DNA of 64,000 nucleotides, taken from Paracoccus albus. GTDB lineage: Bacteria; Pseudomonadota; Alphaproteobacteria; Rhodobacterales; Rhodobacteraceae. The stretch spans positions 2,564,501 to 2,628,500 of the forward strand of contig NZ_CP115775.1 of assembly GCF_027913035.1 (NCBI RefSeq). The letters run 5' to 3'. Below are positions 62,659-64,000 of the stretch, piece by piece (the stretch's first letter is position 1; the number at the start of each line of letters is the position of its first letter). Under the pieces are notes generated by a model. The model was not told the origin of the DNA. It saw only the letters and a list, made by a program, of their open reading frames with translations, and did no database searches. The position numbers and the translations under genes are program-made.

Positions 62659-62756
62659 GGATGCTCCCTCCTTCTGTGATGGCTTCAACACGCATCACAT
62701 TGGCACATTGCGATGCCGTCAGGTGGGGGCATCCACGCCATCAACATGACCTAACC

Positions 62757-63042
62757 TGCGTAGAGGCTCCATCCTGTTGATTTGAGAGGTTTCGAGCGTG
62801 CGCCCAATTGCGGAGACGCAAAGCGCGCTCGACTTTCCGCTTTATGATGCATGAACTACGCCCCACCGGTGGAACCGTGTTCATAACGAGAGCCTACCGG
62901 TATGTGACCTGCTCGCAATATGCGCGACGACTGTCTGTCAGGTTATCGTCCGGCGCGATCATCCACAGGAGGGGGCACTGCCAATGTCGTGAACGTCCGC
63001 TTCCCCGTTATGCCGTAAATGCTATGCCACGCTTGCATCAGG
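62757..63042. other. Region without recognised gene
   Basis: About 285 bp between the outer IS5 end and the 105-bp repeats. No reading frame has a ribosome site plus family similarity. Some sequence may be the left edge of the repeat-bearing locus. Confidence 0.5.
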
Positions 63043-63266
63043 CCGCTCTCCGCCCTTCGCGTCGGGTCAGGCGCCTGTAAGGCTGCGCTGAGGCCGAATG
63101 GCTGCTTTCGCGTCTTGAGGCCGCCAGTTCGCTGCGCTGCCGCAAGTCCGCTCTCCGCCGTTCGCGTCGGGTCAGGCGTCCGTGAGGCTGCGCCGAGGCC
63201 GAATGGCCGCTTTCGCGTTGTGAGGCCGCTAGTTCGCTGCACTGCCGAAAGGCCGCTCTCCGCCCA
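63043..63266. repeat. 105-bp tandem repeat, about 2.1 copies
   Basis: Units start at 63043, 63148 and 63253, each with CCGCTCTCCGCC; the third is cut after ~14 bp by the IS1182 end. Units 1 and 2 differ at about a dozen positions. The period is 35 codons, and on the minus strand an open frame (62943-63242) reads a 35-residue repeat with RTAESGL, PDPTR and RKxPFGLxAA. I cannot say whether it is translated. Confidence 0.7.
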
Positions 63267-64000
63267 GGCTGTGTAAAAACCCCTGAATCTGCTATACTTC
63301 CTTATGTTTCGGGGGGATTGGCATGGTGGGTTTCATTGAGGGCGTGAACCGGGATCAGACGGTGCTTTTTCCTGAATGTCTGGGGGATTTGATCAGCGAG
63401 GATCATCTTGTCCGCGTCGTTGATCTCTTTGTCGATGACCTCGACCTCGCTGCCCTTGGCTTCCATCGTCATGCCGCTGCCCGGACCGGGCGACCTGGCT
63501 ATCATCCGGGGGTGCTGCTGAAGCTTTTCATCTATGCCTATCTGAACCGGTTTCCGTCCAGCCGCCGGCTGGAACGCGAAACGGGGCGCAATGTCGAGCT
63601 GATGTGGCTGACCGGGCGGCTGGTACCCGATCACAAGACCATCGCCGACTTCCGGCGTGAGAACGGACCCGCCATTCGGCGGACCTGCGCCGAGTTCGTG
63701 GAACTCTGCCGCCGGATCGGGGTGCTGAAAGGCGATATCGTCGCGGTTGATGGCAGCAAGTTCAAGGCGGTCAATAATCGCGACCGGAACTTCACCAAAG
63801 CCAAGATCGCCAGCCGTCTGGCACATCTCAAGAAGGAAGTCGGGCGTTATATAGAAGAAGCCGAGCGGGCGGACCGGCAGGAAACCGGCGATGCACGCGC
63901 GGAGAAGATCGCGCATTTGACCAGGCGTTATCACCGGGTTCGGCGGGAAATGGACCGCATGATCACATTACGCCGGGAACTGGAATCAGCGCCGGACGGG
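63267..64000 (+). mobile_element. IS1182-family element, left part
   Basis: The tip GGCTGTGTAAAAACCCC at 63267 is the usual IS1182 end. A TATACT-type -10 box lies at 63294-63299. The element runs beyond the window end, and it truncates the third repeat unit. Confidence 0.8.
63323..64000 (+). CDS. IS1182-family transposase, 3' end outside window
   Basis: An open frame from ATG 63323 to the window end (226 codons). It has the DUF772 N-terminal domain (RTGRPGYHPGVLLKLFIYAY, then LNRFPSSRRLERETGRNVEL and MWLTGRLVPDHKTIADFRRE) and the first DDE Asp in VAVDGSKFKAVNN. The coiled region ERADRQETGDARAEKIAHLT follows. No lesion is seen in the visible part. Confidence 0.92.
   Translation, partial: MVGFIEGVNRDQTVLFPECLGDLISEDHLVRVVDLFVDDLDLAALGFHRHAAARTGRPGYHPGVLLKLFIYAYLNRFPSSRRLERETGRNVELMWLTGRLVPDHKTIADFRRENGPAIRRTCAEFVELCRRIGVLKGDIVAVDGSKFKAVNNRDRNFTKAKIASRLAHLKKEVGRYIEEAERADRQETGDARAEKIAHLTRRYHRVRREMDRMITLRRELESAPDG

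Larger units (their letters stand above)
61357..62741 (-). mobile_element. IS1111-type element (IS110 family), copy B
   Basis: An inverted copy of the element at 23133-24517. The outer IS5-end sequence (complement of GGTTAGGTCATGTTGA, to 62756) is also kept beyond its end, as in copy A. The non-coding candidate guide-RNA region is 61357-61629. The two copies could recombine and invert the DNA between them. Confidence 0.82.

Noticed and set aside
63043..63266. CRISPR array
   Set aside because: The repeats are directly adjacent 105-bp units without short repeats and variable spacers.

Overview
The window looks like accessory DNA of an alphaproteobacterium, most likely a Rhodobacteraceae member of the Paracoccus type. 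The reasons are high GC, a TRAP transporter next to an IclR regulator, an ETF-quinone oxidoreductase operon, a LexA box of the alphaproteobacterial form GTTC-N7-GTTC, and the mix of IS families. It is heavily rearranged: at least fourteen IS elements or fragments (IS3, IS5, IS6, IS110/IS1111, IS256, IS481, IS1182, ISKra4) and many genes cut by them. No rRNA, tRNA or CRISPR array was seen.

Layout. 0-3.2 kb: the end of a DJ-1/PfpI gene, an IS5 element, and a two-gene membrane operon (DUF305 protein, glutaredoxin-MauE fusion). 3.2-5.2 kb: IS3 and IS256 remnants. 5.2-20.1 kb: a version of the transmissible heat-resistance island (TLST/LHR). It holds a truncated yfdX and three hsp20 genes on the minus strand, then, divergently, a broken marR, a ClpK/ClpG disaggregase, an HPF-sigma fusion, HdeD, a small coupled ORF, a two-TM protein, an NDUFS4-like protein, a broken rhomboid protease, TrxC and a KefB-type antiporter. 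After an IS6/integrase/ISKra4 scar comes a channel-like membrane protein. 20.1-21.5 kb: a CDF cation transporter and a lipoprotein. 21.7-25.4 kb: a nest of IS110, IS5 and IS1111.

25.6-34.7 kb: a flavodoxin-fold/UbiA fusion, small stress proteins (one with a BON domain), Ku and LigD (non-homologous end joining), a PRC-barrel/HsdR chimera, a serine resolvase and a Mu-type transposase scrap. 34.7-51.4 kb: the least disturbed part, a catabolic locus. A polytopic membrane protein is divergent from a TRAP transporter (dctP, dctQ, dctM); an IclR regulator follows, then a tightly coupled operon for a bifunctional hydratase/dehydrogenase, thiolase, PimC/PimD-like acyl-CoA dehydrogenase pair, thioesterase, enoyl-CoA hydratase, acyl-CoA synthetase, ETF-QO and glutaryl-CoA dehydrogenase. 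Together these could import a dicarboxylate such as pimelate and degrade it through glutaryl-CoA, passing electrons to quinone through ETF. An IS110 copy cuts the next gene, etfB, after codon 12.

51.4-64 kb: an SOS-controlled HMCES/YedK pair, a ParDE-like toxin-antitoxin pair, a 446-residue protein of unknown function, an SDR/SMP-30/aldo-keto reductase operon with a divergent LysR gene, then IS3, IS1111, a 105-bp tandem repeat and the start of an IS1182 element that runs off the window.
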